DNA from: 2-12-FULL-41-16 sp964473715
GTDB lineage: Bacteria; Patescibacteriota; Patescibacteriia; Magasanikbacterales; UBA922
NCBI GenBank assembly: GCA_964473715.1
Contig: CAYYQC010000007.1
Coordinates: forward strand, 1-30,067
Length of the DNA: 30,067 nt
Direction of reading: 5' to 3'
Within the stretch, counting starts at the first letter, position 1; each line of letters opens with the position of its first letter. This document shows positions 6,319-12,701 of this stretch, in pieces. The position numbers were made by a program, and so were the translations under genes. Below the pieces are notes generated by a model. It saw only the letters and a list, made by a program, of their open reading frames with translations, was not told where the DNA came from and ran no database searches.

Positions 6319-8553
6319 ATGAAAACTCTTGTTATCGTGGAGTCCCCAGCCAAAGCCAAAACCATTGCCAAATTCCTTGGACGTGGTTTTAGCGTAGAAT
6401 CTTCCTATGGCCACATTCGGGACTTACCTAAGAGTAAAATGAGTATTGATATTGAACACGGGACCTTTCTCCCCACTTATATAATTCCCAAAGAAAAAGC
6501 GGTCCAGGTTAAAAAACTCAAAGATTTAGCCAAAAAAGCGGACAAAATCATCTTCGCGACTGATGAAGATCGTGAAGGAGAAGCCATTTCTTGGCATTTA
6601 GCCGAAACTTTGGGCGTTAAACCTGCTGAAGCTGACCGCATTGTTTTTCACGAAATTACCAAAGGCGCCATTACCAAAGCGTTAGAAACTCCGCGTCACA
6701 TTGACCAAAAATTAGTTGATGCGCAACAAGCGCGTCGCGTCCTTGACCGTTTAGTTGGTTACGAACTTTCTCCATTTTTATGGAGTAAAGTTGTGCGTGG
6801 TTTATCCGCTGGTCGGGTGCAATCAGTGGCTGTTCGTTTAGTAGTGGAACGTGAACGCGAAATTTTAGCTTTCAAACCCGAAGAATATTGGACCATTGAT
6901 GGTGACTTTGCAATTACTAAACATAATGCAATTCCTGCCAGTTTGGTAGCCATTGATGGCAAAAAATTACAAAAAATTTCTATTACCTCACAAGCTGAAG
7001 CGGAAAAAATTTATGAAGGCGCCAAAGCCGCTTCATACGCGGTCAGTGATGTTACCAAAAAAGAAGCGTCACGCGTTCCCCCGCCACCTTTTACCACTTC
7101 CACACTCCAACAAACTGCCAACCAACGTCTTGGCTATTCTGCCAAACAAATTATGCGTTTGGCGCAGCAATTATATGAAGGTGTCAGCATTGGTGCTGAA
7201 GGTTCAGTTGGTCTGATCACCTACATGCGTACTGACTCAGTAAACTTGTCAGAAAAATTTACGACTGATGCCAATGATTTTGTGCACAAAAGTTTTGGTA
7301 AAGAATTTGCCCTCGCAAAACCTCGCTCATATACCACCAAGTCTAAAGGCGCGCAAGAAGCCCATGAAGCCATTCGTCCTACCGAAGCCATGCGCACTCC
7401 AGATTCGATTGCTAGTTATTTGGATCCACAACAATTAAAACTCTATACTTTAATTTGGCAACGCGCTGTGGCTACACAAATGGCCGCGGCCAAATTAAAC
7501 CGCACTACCATTGAACTAACTGGTGGCACGTATACGTTCCGCGCCACTGGCCAAATTGTTATTTTCCCCGGTTGGTTAAAATTATATCCAGACATGGGTA
7601 AAGAAACAATTTTGCCCGAAGTAAAAATGGCTGATCCAGCCATTTGTGAGGAACTTAAAAAAGAACAACATTTTACTGAGCCACCCGCTCGTTACTCTGA
7701 CGCGACTTTGGTTAAAGCCATGGAAGAATTTGGGATTGGCCGGCCGTCTACTTACGCGCCAACTATTGCGACCATTGAAGACCGTGGTTATGTAGTGCGT
7801 GATGAACACAAGCGTTTTGGCCCATCTGATATTGCCCTAGTGGTAAATGATTTACTCGTTGAACATTTTGCCGACATTGTTGATTTTCAATTCACGGCCA
7901 AAATGGAAGAAAACTTGGATGAAATCGCGGCCGGTACCAAAGATTGGCAACCAATCATTGCCACTTTTTACGAACCGTTCCACGCCAATTTGATCAACAA
8001 AACTGAGACTCTGGTAAAGAAAGATATTACTGAGGAAAAATCTGATGAAAAATGTCCTAAGTGCGCTGAAGCCATGGTCGTTAAAATTGGCCGGTTTGGA
8101 AAATTCCTTGCTTGCTCCAACTATCCTGAATGTAAAACTACCAAACCAATTCCTGGTTCAGTGGAAGAAGCTGAACAAGCTGCGGCCGTTACCGATGAAA
8201 AATGTGAAAAATGTGGCAAACCCATGGTTACTAAACGCGGCCGCTTTGGTACATTCCTCGGTTGCAGCGGCTATCCTGAATGTAAAAATATTAAAAAAGT
8301 GGAAAAGAAAACCGGCGTTAAATGTAATTTATGTGCCGACGGTGAGTTTGTGGCCAAAAAAGGTAAACGCGGCGTGTTCTATGGCTGCAACAAATATCCT
8401 GACTGTAAAAACATTTTACCAACCAAACCAACTGGTGAAATGTGTCCAGATTGTAAAGCACCACTCGTCTTCGGTGCCAAAGGCATGGTGAAATGTGCAG
8501 CCAAAGGCTGTGGTTTCAAACGCGAAGCCGCAGAAACTGAAAACGAAAATTAA
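6319..8553 (+). CDS. topA: DNA topoisomerase I
   Basis: TopA relaxes negative supercoils by single-strand passage. The 744-residue protein begins with the Toprim domain: VESPAKAKTIAKFLG with catalytic Glu8, and the metal-binding DEDREGE at residues 82-88. The gate domains carry the active-site Tyr302 in GLITYMRTDSVNLS, preceded by PPPPFTTSTLQQTANQRLGYS and followed by HEAIRPTEA and FGIGRPSTYAPTI. The C-terminus has four Cys4 zinc-ribbon repeats from about residue 578: CPKC, CEKC and CNLC modules that each end in a YPECK/YPDCK-type signature, and a final shorter CPDC module. The start is the first codon after a consensus promoter and no Shine-Dalgarno site is present, so a leaderless mRNA is likely. 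Confidence 0.98.
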   Translation: MKTLVIVESPAKAKTIAKFLGRGFSVESSYGHIRDLPKSKMSIDIEHGTFLPTYIIPKEKAVQVKKLKDLAKKADKIIFATDEDREGEAISWHLAETLGVKPAEADRIVFHEITKGAITKALETPRHIDQKLVDAQQARRVLDRLVGYELSPFLWSKVVRGLSAGRVQSVAVRLVVEREREILAFKPEEYWTIDGDFAITKHNAIPASLVAIDGKKLQKISITSQAEAEKIYEGAKAASYAVSDVTKKEASRVPPPPFTTSTLQQTANQRLGYSAKQIMRLAQQLYEGVSIGAEGSVGLITYMRTDSVNLSEKFTTDANDFVHKSFGKEFALAKPRSYTTKSKGAQEAHEAIRPTEAMRTPDSIASYLDPQQLKLYTLIWQRAVATQMAAAKLNRTTIELTGGTYTFRATGQIVIFPGWLKLYPDMGKETILPEVKMADPAICEELKKEQHFTEPPARYSDATLVKAMEEFGIGRPSTYAPTIATIEDRGYVVRDEHKRFGPSDIALVVNDLLVEHFADIVDFQFTAKMEENLDEIAAGTKDWQPIIATFYEPFHANLINKTETLVKKDITEEKSDEKCPKCAEAMVVKIGRFGKFLACSNYPECKTTKPIPGSVEEAEQAAAVTDEKCEKCGKPMVTKRGRFGTFLGCSGYPECKNIKKVEKKTGVKCNLCADGEFVAKKGKRGVFYGCNKYPDCKNILPTKPTGEMCPDCKAPLVFGAKGMVKCAAKGCGFKREAAETENEN

Positions 8554-8577
8554 ATTGCTGTTGCAAAAAATTTGTAA

Positions 8578-8606
8578 TTGACTCAGAGTTTTTTTTGCGT
8601 TATTAT
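8578..8606 (+). promoter_or_regulatory. Promoter of clpP
   Basis: TTGACT (8578-8583), 17-nt spacer, TATTAT (8601-8606). The -10 box ends 9 nt before ATG 8616. The upstream in-frame TTG at 8595 falls before the -10 box, so it cannot be the start for this promoter. Confidence 0.78.
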
Positions 8607-8615
8607 AAATACACT

Positions 8616-9224
8616 ATGAATAATTTCCAATCAATCACTCCAACCTCACAATATTTAATCCCAACTGTAATTGAAAAAAGCGCGGGTGGTGAACGCGCCT
8701 ATGATATTTATTCCCGTCTTTTAATTGACCGGATTATTTTTCTTGGTACAGAAATTAATGACCAGGTGTCAAATGCGATCATTGCCCAACTTTTATTTCT
8801 AGACAATCAAGACCCAGACAAAGATATTAAATTATATATCAACTCCCCTGGCGGTTCTGTTACTGCCGGCCTCGCCATTTACGACACCATGAATTTTATT
8901 AAATCTGATGTGTCCACCATTTGCGTAGGCATGGCTGCTAGCATGGGTTCAGTTCTCTTAGCTGCTGGTGCCAAAGGCAAACGCTTTGCTTTACCAAACA
9001 GTGAAGTAATGATTCATCAGGTGTTGGGTGGCACTCAAGGTCAAGCTAGTGATATCAAAATTCACGCTGAACGCATTCTCAAAACCAAAGACCAATTAAA
9101 TAAAATTCTCTCTGACCGCACCGGTCAACCAATAGCAAAAATTGAAAACGACACTGACCGTGATAATTTTATGGACGCTGAACAAGCCAAAGCTTACGGT
9201 CTCATCGATGCTGTAATTCAATAA
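8616..9224 (+). CDS. clpP: ATP-dependent Clp protease proteolytic subunit
   Basis: ClpP forms the tetradecameric peptidase chamber that works with ClpX or similar unfoldases. With ATG 8616 the protein has 202 residues, typical for the family. The serine-protease triad is visible: Ser109 in CVGMAASMGS, His134 in VMIHQVLGG, and an Asp around residue 183 in NDTDRDNFMDAEQAKAYGLID. YINSPGGSVTAGLAIYD is the conserved oxyanion-hole region. The start is set by the promoter that ends 9 nt upstream, which again suggests a leaderless transcript. A strong hairpin terminator follows the stop codon. Confidence 0.97.
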   Translation: MNNFQSITPTSQYLIPTVIEKSAGGERAYDIYSRLLIDRIIFLGTEINDQVSNAIIAQLLFLDNQDPDKDIKLYINSPGGSVTAGLAIYDTMNFIKSDVSTICVGMAASMGSVLLAAGAKGKRFALPNSEVMIHQVLGGTQGQASDIKIHAERILKTKDQLNKILSDRTGQPIAKIENDTDRDNFMDAEQAKAYGLIDAVIQ

Positions 9225-9238
9225 TTTTTTATAAAAAC

Positions 9239-9271
9239 AAAACACCCCCGAATAAAATCGGAGGTGTTTTT
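9239..9271. terminator. Bidirectional terminator between clpP and a minus-strand RNA
   Basis: Thirteen-base arms (9239-9251 and 9258-9270) surround a 6-nt loop. On the plus strand there is one C-A mismatch and a TTTTT tail. On the minus strand the same position is a G-U pair, so all 13 positions pair, and the tail is a longer TTTTGTTTTTAT. It fits both clpP and the minus-strand RNA, and is better formed for the latter. Confidence 0.85.
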
Positions 9272-9500
9272 AATTGTAGGATCAACCTACCCGTACCCAA
9301 GAAGGTGTGTCCTAGGCAAAGACGAGCCGAAGCCTGTACTTCCCTATAACACACCCCCATGCTTGTCGTGGATACAGGGATCTGCGTAAGGCTGCCACGA
9401 GGGCTGCTTACGAAGGTCTCTATATCCCAAGGGGGACGAATTTCTGTGTTGCCTACCAAACTTATGTAGCTGGAAAAGACTAAAATATAATACAACAGAA
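9239..9500 (-). ncRNA. Candidate structured non-coding RNA (unassigned; 6S-like outline)
   Basis: No convincing protein is encoded here, yet the minus strand shows a complete transcription unit: a consensus promoter (9507-9535), expected start near 9500, and the terminator at 9239-9271, about 260 nt. Nested helices are visible: AACACA (9450-9445) with TGTGTT (9353-9348), CCCCC (9435-9431) with GGGGG (9358-9354), GGATATAG (9427-9420) with CTGTATCC (9377-9370), and CGTAAG (9412-9407) with CTTACG (9390-9385), capped by GCC/GGC. A second hairpin AGGC/GCCT lies near 9335-9313, and GTAGG/CCTAC can close the 3' part. A long interrupted rod is reminiscent of 6S RNA, but I could not match tmRNA, RNase P or SRP signatures, nor confirm 6S. 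Identity is unknown. Confidence 0.6.
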
Positions 9501-9506
9501 CGAAGC

Positions 9507-9535
9507 AATATATCATAAAAAGCCCCTCCTGTCAA
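9507..9535 (-). promoter_or_regulatory. Promoter of the minus-strand RNA
   Basis: On the minus strand TTGACA (9535-9530), a 17-nt spacer, then TATATT (9512-9507). It is one of the best promoter matches in the window and points into the gene-free region that ends at the clpP terminator. Confidence 0.75.
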
Positions 9536-9637
9536 GGGAGGATACCGTTTCCAAATTGGTGCTTCAGAACGTAAAATTTGGGCTACACAAAAAGAAAAAC
9601 CGGTACTTTAACCAGTCAAACCATTGTTTTCAGAGAT

Positions 9638-9674
9638 ATTTTTTCACCTCAAATACACTTTGAAGGAAAAAAAT
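9638..9674. repeat. Long inverted repeat, better paired as minus-strand RNA
   Basis: Two 16-bp arms (9638-9653 and 9659-9674) surround a 5-nt loop. Three positions mismatch on the plus strand. On the minus strand two of them become G-U pairs, leaving a single mismatch. Confidence 0.55.
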
Positions 9675-9686
9675 ACTTCTGAACTT

Positions 9687-9700
9687 GGCTAATTCTAGCC
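9687..9700. repeat. Dyad GGCTA-ATTC-TAGCC (copy 1)
   Basis: A 5-bp-armed inverted repeat that shares the surrounding pattern GGCTAATnnTAGCCAnTTTTA with a perfect 14-bp palindrome 130 bp away. Role unknown. Confidence 0.4.
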
Positions 9701-9708
9701 ACTTTTAC

Positions 9709-9734
9709 CCGGCACATATTTCTGCCGGTTTTTT
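9709..9734 (+). terminator. Orphan plus-strand terminator
   Basis: CCGGCA (9709-9714) pairs with TGCCGG (9723-9728) around an 8-nt loop and is followed by six Ts (9729-9734). No plus-strand gene ends here. A TATAAT at 9486-9491 could start a short RNA, but its -35 is poor. Confidence 0.65.
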
Positions 9735-9816
9735 CTTGCTCAAATTTTAATTATCCACTGTGCACCAAAAAAGAAACGGTTGCTCAAGGGAGGGGCTGGG
9801 GAGAACTAATTTTTTA

Positions 9817-9830
9817 GGCTAATATTAGCC
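9817..9830. repeat. Perfect palindrome GGCTAATATTAGCC (copy 2)
   Basis: A perfect 14-bp dyad just beyond the stop of the VanW gene, related to the copy at 9687. It could be an operator or a 3'-end mRNA hairpin; it lacks a T-run on either strand for a standard terminator in the VanW direction. Confidence 0.4.
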
Positions 9831-9842
9831 AATTTTAGCACT

Positions 9843-11810
9843 TTATCGCACCACTAAATCATTAGCAGGATTAAAGACTGGAGTTGCACCAGGGTCACTA
9901 ATAGGCACTGAATCACTAGAATTTTCGGTAGGAGTTCCAGGTGTTTCTTCACCAGGCTTATTTGGGTCACGGCCCACATAACAGGTAGCGGGAACAGCCC
10001 GATAATTACTTTTGAACTCTTTTACTTCCTTAGTACCATCTGGCCAAGTGCGGATGTAATTGAATGAAGCCACAGCACCAGGATGTGCTGCCTGACATTC
10101 TTTTTTACCTGGAGCCAAATCACTGGTTTCAATAGTTTGCGCAGAACCAGCAGGAATGTACTGCAACATTTTTGGTGGAGTATAAGTTCCCTTTCGTCCA
10201 TCACTAGTGCCCCAAAGATAGAATAACATTTCACCAGTTGCGGTATTCATTTCTGCAGAAATAAGCACGTGATGCTTAGTGTCATTTCTGAATTTAAAAT
10301 CCGGATTTGGCTCAAAAATAGTAGCATCAGTTCCAGGATTACCGTTGCTTGGGTCATTATAATATGGAATCCACAAACCATGATTAGTACGTGCTGTTAC
10401 TAACAAACCTGAATTCATGACTGCACGGAACATAGTTGTTCCCACTTGGCATAATCCTCCAGCGACAGCCGGTGTAATCCGGTTTCCTAAAATTACTAAT
10501 TCAGATAAATATCCGTCTTCTAACGTAAATGGCATTAGGGTTTGAACCAAGGAAAATTCTTCACCTGGTTTAATAATATATCCATGCAATTTATCATTCA
10601 CCGCATGTTTAAGATTTAAAATACGATTGCGCGGACTACCTGCAAAACTTGACCAACCATGTCCAAGTACTTCTTTGATTCCCAAATCATTACTATCTTC
10701 AGTTTTAATGTTTGGTTCAACAGTAGCAATAACAAGTGGGGTCGAAGTACTAGTTTTTCCTTGAATACGATTACCAAAGACATCTTTAATTCCTTTTTCT
10801 GTAGCCGCCAAATCTACGGTTACACCTGGTTGTCCTCCTACAAATTTAGTTGCTTTGGTTTTACTAGCGTTCAATGTAAAGACTGCGTCTTTGGCTGGCT
10901 TATCAACTACTTTTTTAATAGTGGTTGATACATAATCAGAGACGGCTTCAGTTTTAATAGCCAAATATACATCCCCGCCCAGAGCAGGTTCATTGCGTTT
11001 TACTTCTGACCAATCTGCCAATTGCTGTTTGGAAATTGACCATTGATGTAAACGTTTATTATGAGCATCATAATAAGTTAATACAATTGGACTCGCAAAA
11101 ATTGGAGCAGTGCTAGAAGCAATGCTTTGTACGTCTGATTCAGATATTTCTGGATTATCCACAGTACTGCGCAATTCCACCACTGGCGCTTCTGCCCCCT
11201 GCCATGATTGTAAAATATTCTTTCCTAAATCAGTATAATCAAACACTACACCAGGACTAGAAGTAGTAATCGTATATTTAAATGGTGTAATCGAACTAAT
11301 CTTGAAATTAGCATTTTGCGCAGGCTGTTCAAATTGCGCCACATTATTTTTTACCAATTGTTCAGCCTGCTCGGCATCAAACACAATCGCTGGTAATTTC
11401 AAGTTTACCTGACCACTCAATCCTCCCAAAACTTTGATACCTCGCACTAATATATTTCCTTGTTTGCCAAAATTTAAAATCTCGTTACTGGCTTCCAGTG
11501 GATTAAATACTTGTTCAACAGGAATTTGCACCAGCTCTTCACCCTGACCACGATCCAATTTTACGGAAATACCTTTTTCAGCCAAGATTTTGGCTAATTT
11601 TTCCATTTCACTATTCAATTCGGCGGGATTTTTTCCACCCACTTCTATATTACCTACTTTTAGTGATGGCACGGAACGCCCATCATACCTGGCACCAGCA
11701 TAAGCCACACCTGCGAGTAAAACAAATACTATAGCTAAAGAAATTGCGCTAATCTTAATTGTCTGATTCATATGAGTTGTTTCTGGTTTAGCCTTCACTT
11801 CTTCAGCCAT
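9843..11810 (-). CDS. VanW-domain envelope protein
   Basis: The 655-residue protein is anchored by one N-terminal membrane helix (about residues 18-38, IKISAISLAIVFVLLAGVAYA), with the rest predicted outside. The middle contains long repeats of the YoaR/peptidoglycan-binding type (about 50-370), judged by alternating ELNSEMEKLAKILAEKG- and PGVVFDYTDLGKNI-like segments. The VanW domain proper is at about 395-560: NRILNLKHAVNDKLHGYIIKPG, GGLCQVGTTMFRAVMNSGL, and the following PNPDFKFRND. The Cys in GGLCQVGT is a family hallmark. A Pro/Glu/Ser-rich tail follows. The precise reaction of VanW is unsettled. ATG 11810 (MAEEV) is preferred over TTG 11822, because it forms a TAA-T-ATG junction with hsp20, so the two are probably translated from one mRNA. 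Confidence 0.88.
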   Translation of the reverse strand: MAEEVKAKPETTHMNQTIKISAISLAIVFVLLAGVAYAGARYDGRSVPSLKVGNIEVGGKNPAELNSEMEKLAKILAEKGISVKLDRGQGEELVQIPVEQVFNPLEASNEILNFGKQGNILVRGIKVLGGLSGQVNLKLPAIVFDAEQAEQLVKNNVAQFEQPAQNANFKISSITPFKYTITTSSPGVVFDYTDLGKNILQSWQGAEAPVVELRSTVDNPEISESDVQSIASSTAPIFASPIVLTYYDAHNKRLHQWSISKQQLADWSEVKRNEPALGGDVYLAIKTEAVSDYVSTTIKKVVDKPAKDAVFTLNASKTKATKFVGGQPGVTVDLAATEKGIKDVFGNRIQGKTSTSTPLVIATVEPNIKTEDSNDLGIKEVLGHGWSSFAGSPRNRILNLKHAVNDKLHGYIIKPGEEFSLVQTLMPFTLEDGYLSELVILGNRITPAVAGGLCQVGTTMFRAVMNSGLLVTARTNHGLWIPYYNDPSNGNPGTDATIFEPNPDFKFRNDTKHHVLISAEMNTATGEMLFYLWGTSDGRKGTYTPPKMLQYIPAGSAQTIETSDLAPGKKECQAAHPGAVASFNYIRTWPDGTKEVKEFKSNYRAVPATCYVGRDPNKPGEETPGTPTENSSDSVPISDPGATPVFNPANDLVVR

Positions 11811-11811
11811 A

Positions 11812-12204
11812 TTATTCTTCAATAATTTTTACTGGAATCTTAGTATTAGTAATTCGCTTAGGTACAGTAATTGTAAGAATACCATTTTTATATTCTGCTC
11901 TTGCTTGTTCAGATTTTACTTCAGTAGGCAAAACTACAGTACGAGAAAATGGACCCCAAAAACACTCTTCATGAATATAATTGGCCCCACTTGGAACAAT
12001 TGGCACCTGTCTCTGTCCTCGAATAGTAATAATATCATGGTGAGTGAAAATTTCAATGGCTTCATAATCAGCTCCGGCAACGGGAGCCACGACAATGATT
12101 TCCTTAGCGGTTTCCAAAACATCTACAGCCAGTTTGCCTTCTGGTTGATGGGCCGACCAATCATCGCCTGTCGGGAAGCTATTTTTTTTACTAAGCTCAG
12201 CCAT
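11812..12204 (-). CDS. Small heat-shock protein (Hsp20/alpha-crystallin family)
   Basis: The 130-residue protein is an ATP-independent holdase chaperone of the cytoplasm. The alpha-crystallin domain spans about residues 25-115: LAVDVLETAKEIIVVAPVAG, then HHDIITIRGQRQ, FSRTVVLPTEV, and the signature AEYKNGILTITVPKR. The C-terminal tail KIPVKIIEE contains an IPV motif of the I-x-I/V type that docks neighbouring dimers. The gene is led by an extended -10 promoter ending 8 nt before the ATG, so the mRNA is probably leaderless. It is followed after one base by the VanW-domain gene, an odd partner that hints at envelope-stress expression (inference). Confidence 0.94.
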   Translation of the reverse strand: MAELSKKNSFPTGDDWSAHQPEGKLAVDVLETAKEIIVVAPVAGADYEAIEIFTHHDIITIRGQRQVPIVPSGANYIHEECFWGPFSRTVVLPTEVKSEQARAEYKNGILTITVPKRITNTKIPVKIIEE

Positions 12205-12212
12205 ATTTGACC

Positions 12213-12241
12213 AGTATACCAGGAATAAAAATCGCCAACAA
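12213..12241 (-). promoter_or_regulatory. Promoter of hsp20-vanW-domain operon
   Basis: TTGTTG (12241-12236), 17 nt, TATACT (12218-12213) with extended TGG. The -10 box ends 8 nt before ATG 12204. The -35 is only moderate; the extended -10 would compensate. No CIRCE-type inverted repeat is visible. Confidence 0.7.
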
Positions 12242-12248
12242 GGAGGTA

Positions 12249-12277
12249 TTGCGAATTTTCTAGAGGCCTGCTATAAT
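12249..12277 (+). promoter_or_regulatory. Promoter of the tRNA-Ser operon
   Basis: TTGCGA (12249-12254), 17 nt, consensus TATAAT (12272-12277) with extended TGC. It is back to back with the hsp20 promoter, the two -35 boxes lying 7 bp apart. The leader holds a hairpin TATTCCT/AGGAATA (12287-12307) and a palindrome (12325-12338) overlapping the first tRNA. Confidence 0.82.
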
Positions 12278-12335
12278 CCTCATGCTTATTCCTGAAATCA
12301 AGGAATACGAGAGGTCTAAAAAAGTCCCTAATTAG

Positions 12336-12422
12336 GGAGAGATGGCTGAGTGGTCGATAGCAGCAGTTTACTAAACTGCAGTCTGCGCAAGCGGACCGGG
12401 GGTTCGAATCCCTCTCTCTCCG
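12336..12422 (+). tRNA. tRNA-Ser, anticodon ACU (unusual)
   Basis: A full class II tRNA: acceptor GGAGAGA/TCTCTCC, discriminator G, D stem GCT/AGC, anticodon stem GCAGT/ACTGC, long variable arm GTCTGC-GCAA-GCGGAC, and T arm GGGGG-TTCGAAT-CCCTC with one G-U. The anticodon loop is TTACTAA, so positions 34-36 are ACU, not the usual GCU. The identity features are serine. The CCA is not encoded. It is the first of three tRNA-Ser genes in one transcript. Confidence 0.88.
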
Positions 12423-12437
12423 CTCAAGGTAAAGCAT

Positions 12438-12522
12438 GGAGAGGTGTCAGAGTGGCCGATCGTGCAGCTTTGCTAAAGCTGTGTACCGTAAGGTACCGAG
12501 GGTTCGAATCCCTCCCTCTCCG
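12438..12522 (+). tRNA. tRNA-Ser, anticodon GCU
   Basis: Acceptor GGAGAGG/CCTCTCC with discriminator G, anticodon stem CAGCT/AGCTG around loop TTGCTAA, variable arm GTACC-GTAA-GGTAC, T loop TTCGAAT. It reads AGC and AGU. CCA not encoded. Confidence 0.95.
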
Positions 12523-12572
12523 CAGCGTCCGAATAAACAAGGAAGCGCGCAGAGGACAGACAATTTAAATAT

Positions 12573-12659
12573 GGAGAGATGGCTGAGTGGTTTAAGGCGA
12601 CGGTCTTGAAAACCGTTGGGGATGCAAGTCCCCCGTGAGTTCGAATCTCACTCTCTCCG
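12573..12659 (+). tRNA. tRNA-Ser, anticodon UGA
   Basis: Acceptor GGAGAGA/TCTCTCC with discriminator G, anticodon stem ACGGT/ACCGT around loop CTTGAAA, long variable arm GGGG-ATGCAAG-TCCCC, T loop TTCGAAT. It reads UCA and probably other UCN codons. CCA not encoded. A terminator follows after four bases. Confidence 0.96.
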
Positions 12660-12662
12660 CAC

Positions 12663-12689
12663 AAAAAAACGCCCTAGGGCGTTTTTTTT
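12663..12689. terminator. Bidirectional terminator (tRNA-Ser operon / FAD oxidoreductase)
   Basis: A near-perfect palindrome: AAAAAAACGCCC, TA, GGGCGTTTTTTT. It has a T-run on both strands and serves the tRNA operon on the plus strand and the oxidoreductase gene that ends at 12702 on the minus strand. Confidence 0.92.
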
Positions 12690-12701
12690 ATTTAATAAAT
12701 C

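Larger units (their letters stand above)
9541..9842. other. Gene-free stretch with hairpins and dyads
   Basis: No supported coding gene is present between the RNA promoter and the end of the VanW gene. It holds a 16-bp-armed inverted repeat (9638-9674), an orphan plus-strand terminator (9709-9734), and two similar GGCTAAT dyads (9687-9700 and 9817-9830). The stretch is probably the 3' untranslated region of the VanW mRNA on the minus strand, possibly with a small plus-strand transcript; neither is proven. Confidence 0.5.

Noticed and set aside
9229..9535. Two minus-strand open frames (about 95 and 63 codons) in the RNA candidate region
   Set aside because: No recognisable domain, poor start contexts, and they include the terminator and helices that better explain the sequence.
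9784..9806. G-rich stretch considered as a G-quadruplex
   Set aside because: It has only three usable G-runs, one fewer than needed.
12240..12247. A perfect Shine-Dalgarno-like AAGGAGGT on the plus strand
   Set aside because: No start codon follows at a useful distance. It lies between the -35 boxes of the hsp20 and tRNA-Ser promoters, so it is probably chance.
12350..12568. Open frames running through the tRNA-Ser genes
   Set aside because: They cover tRNA genes and have no protein-like composition.
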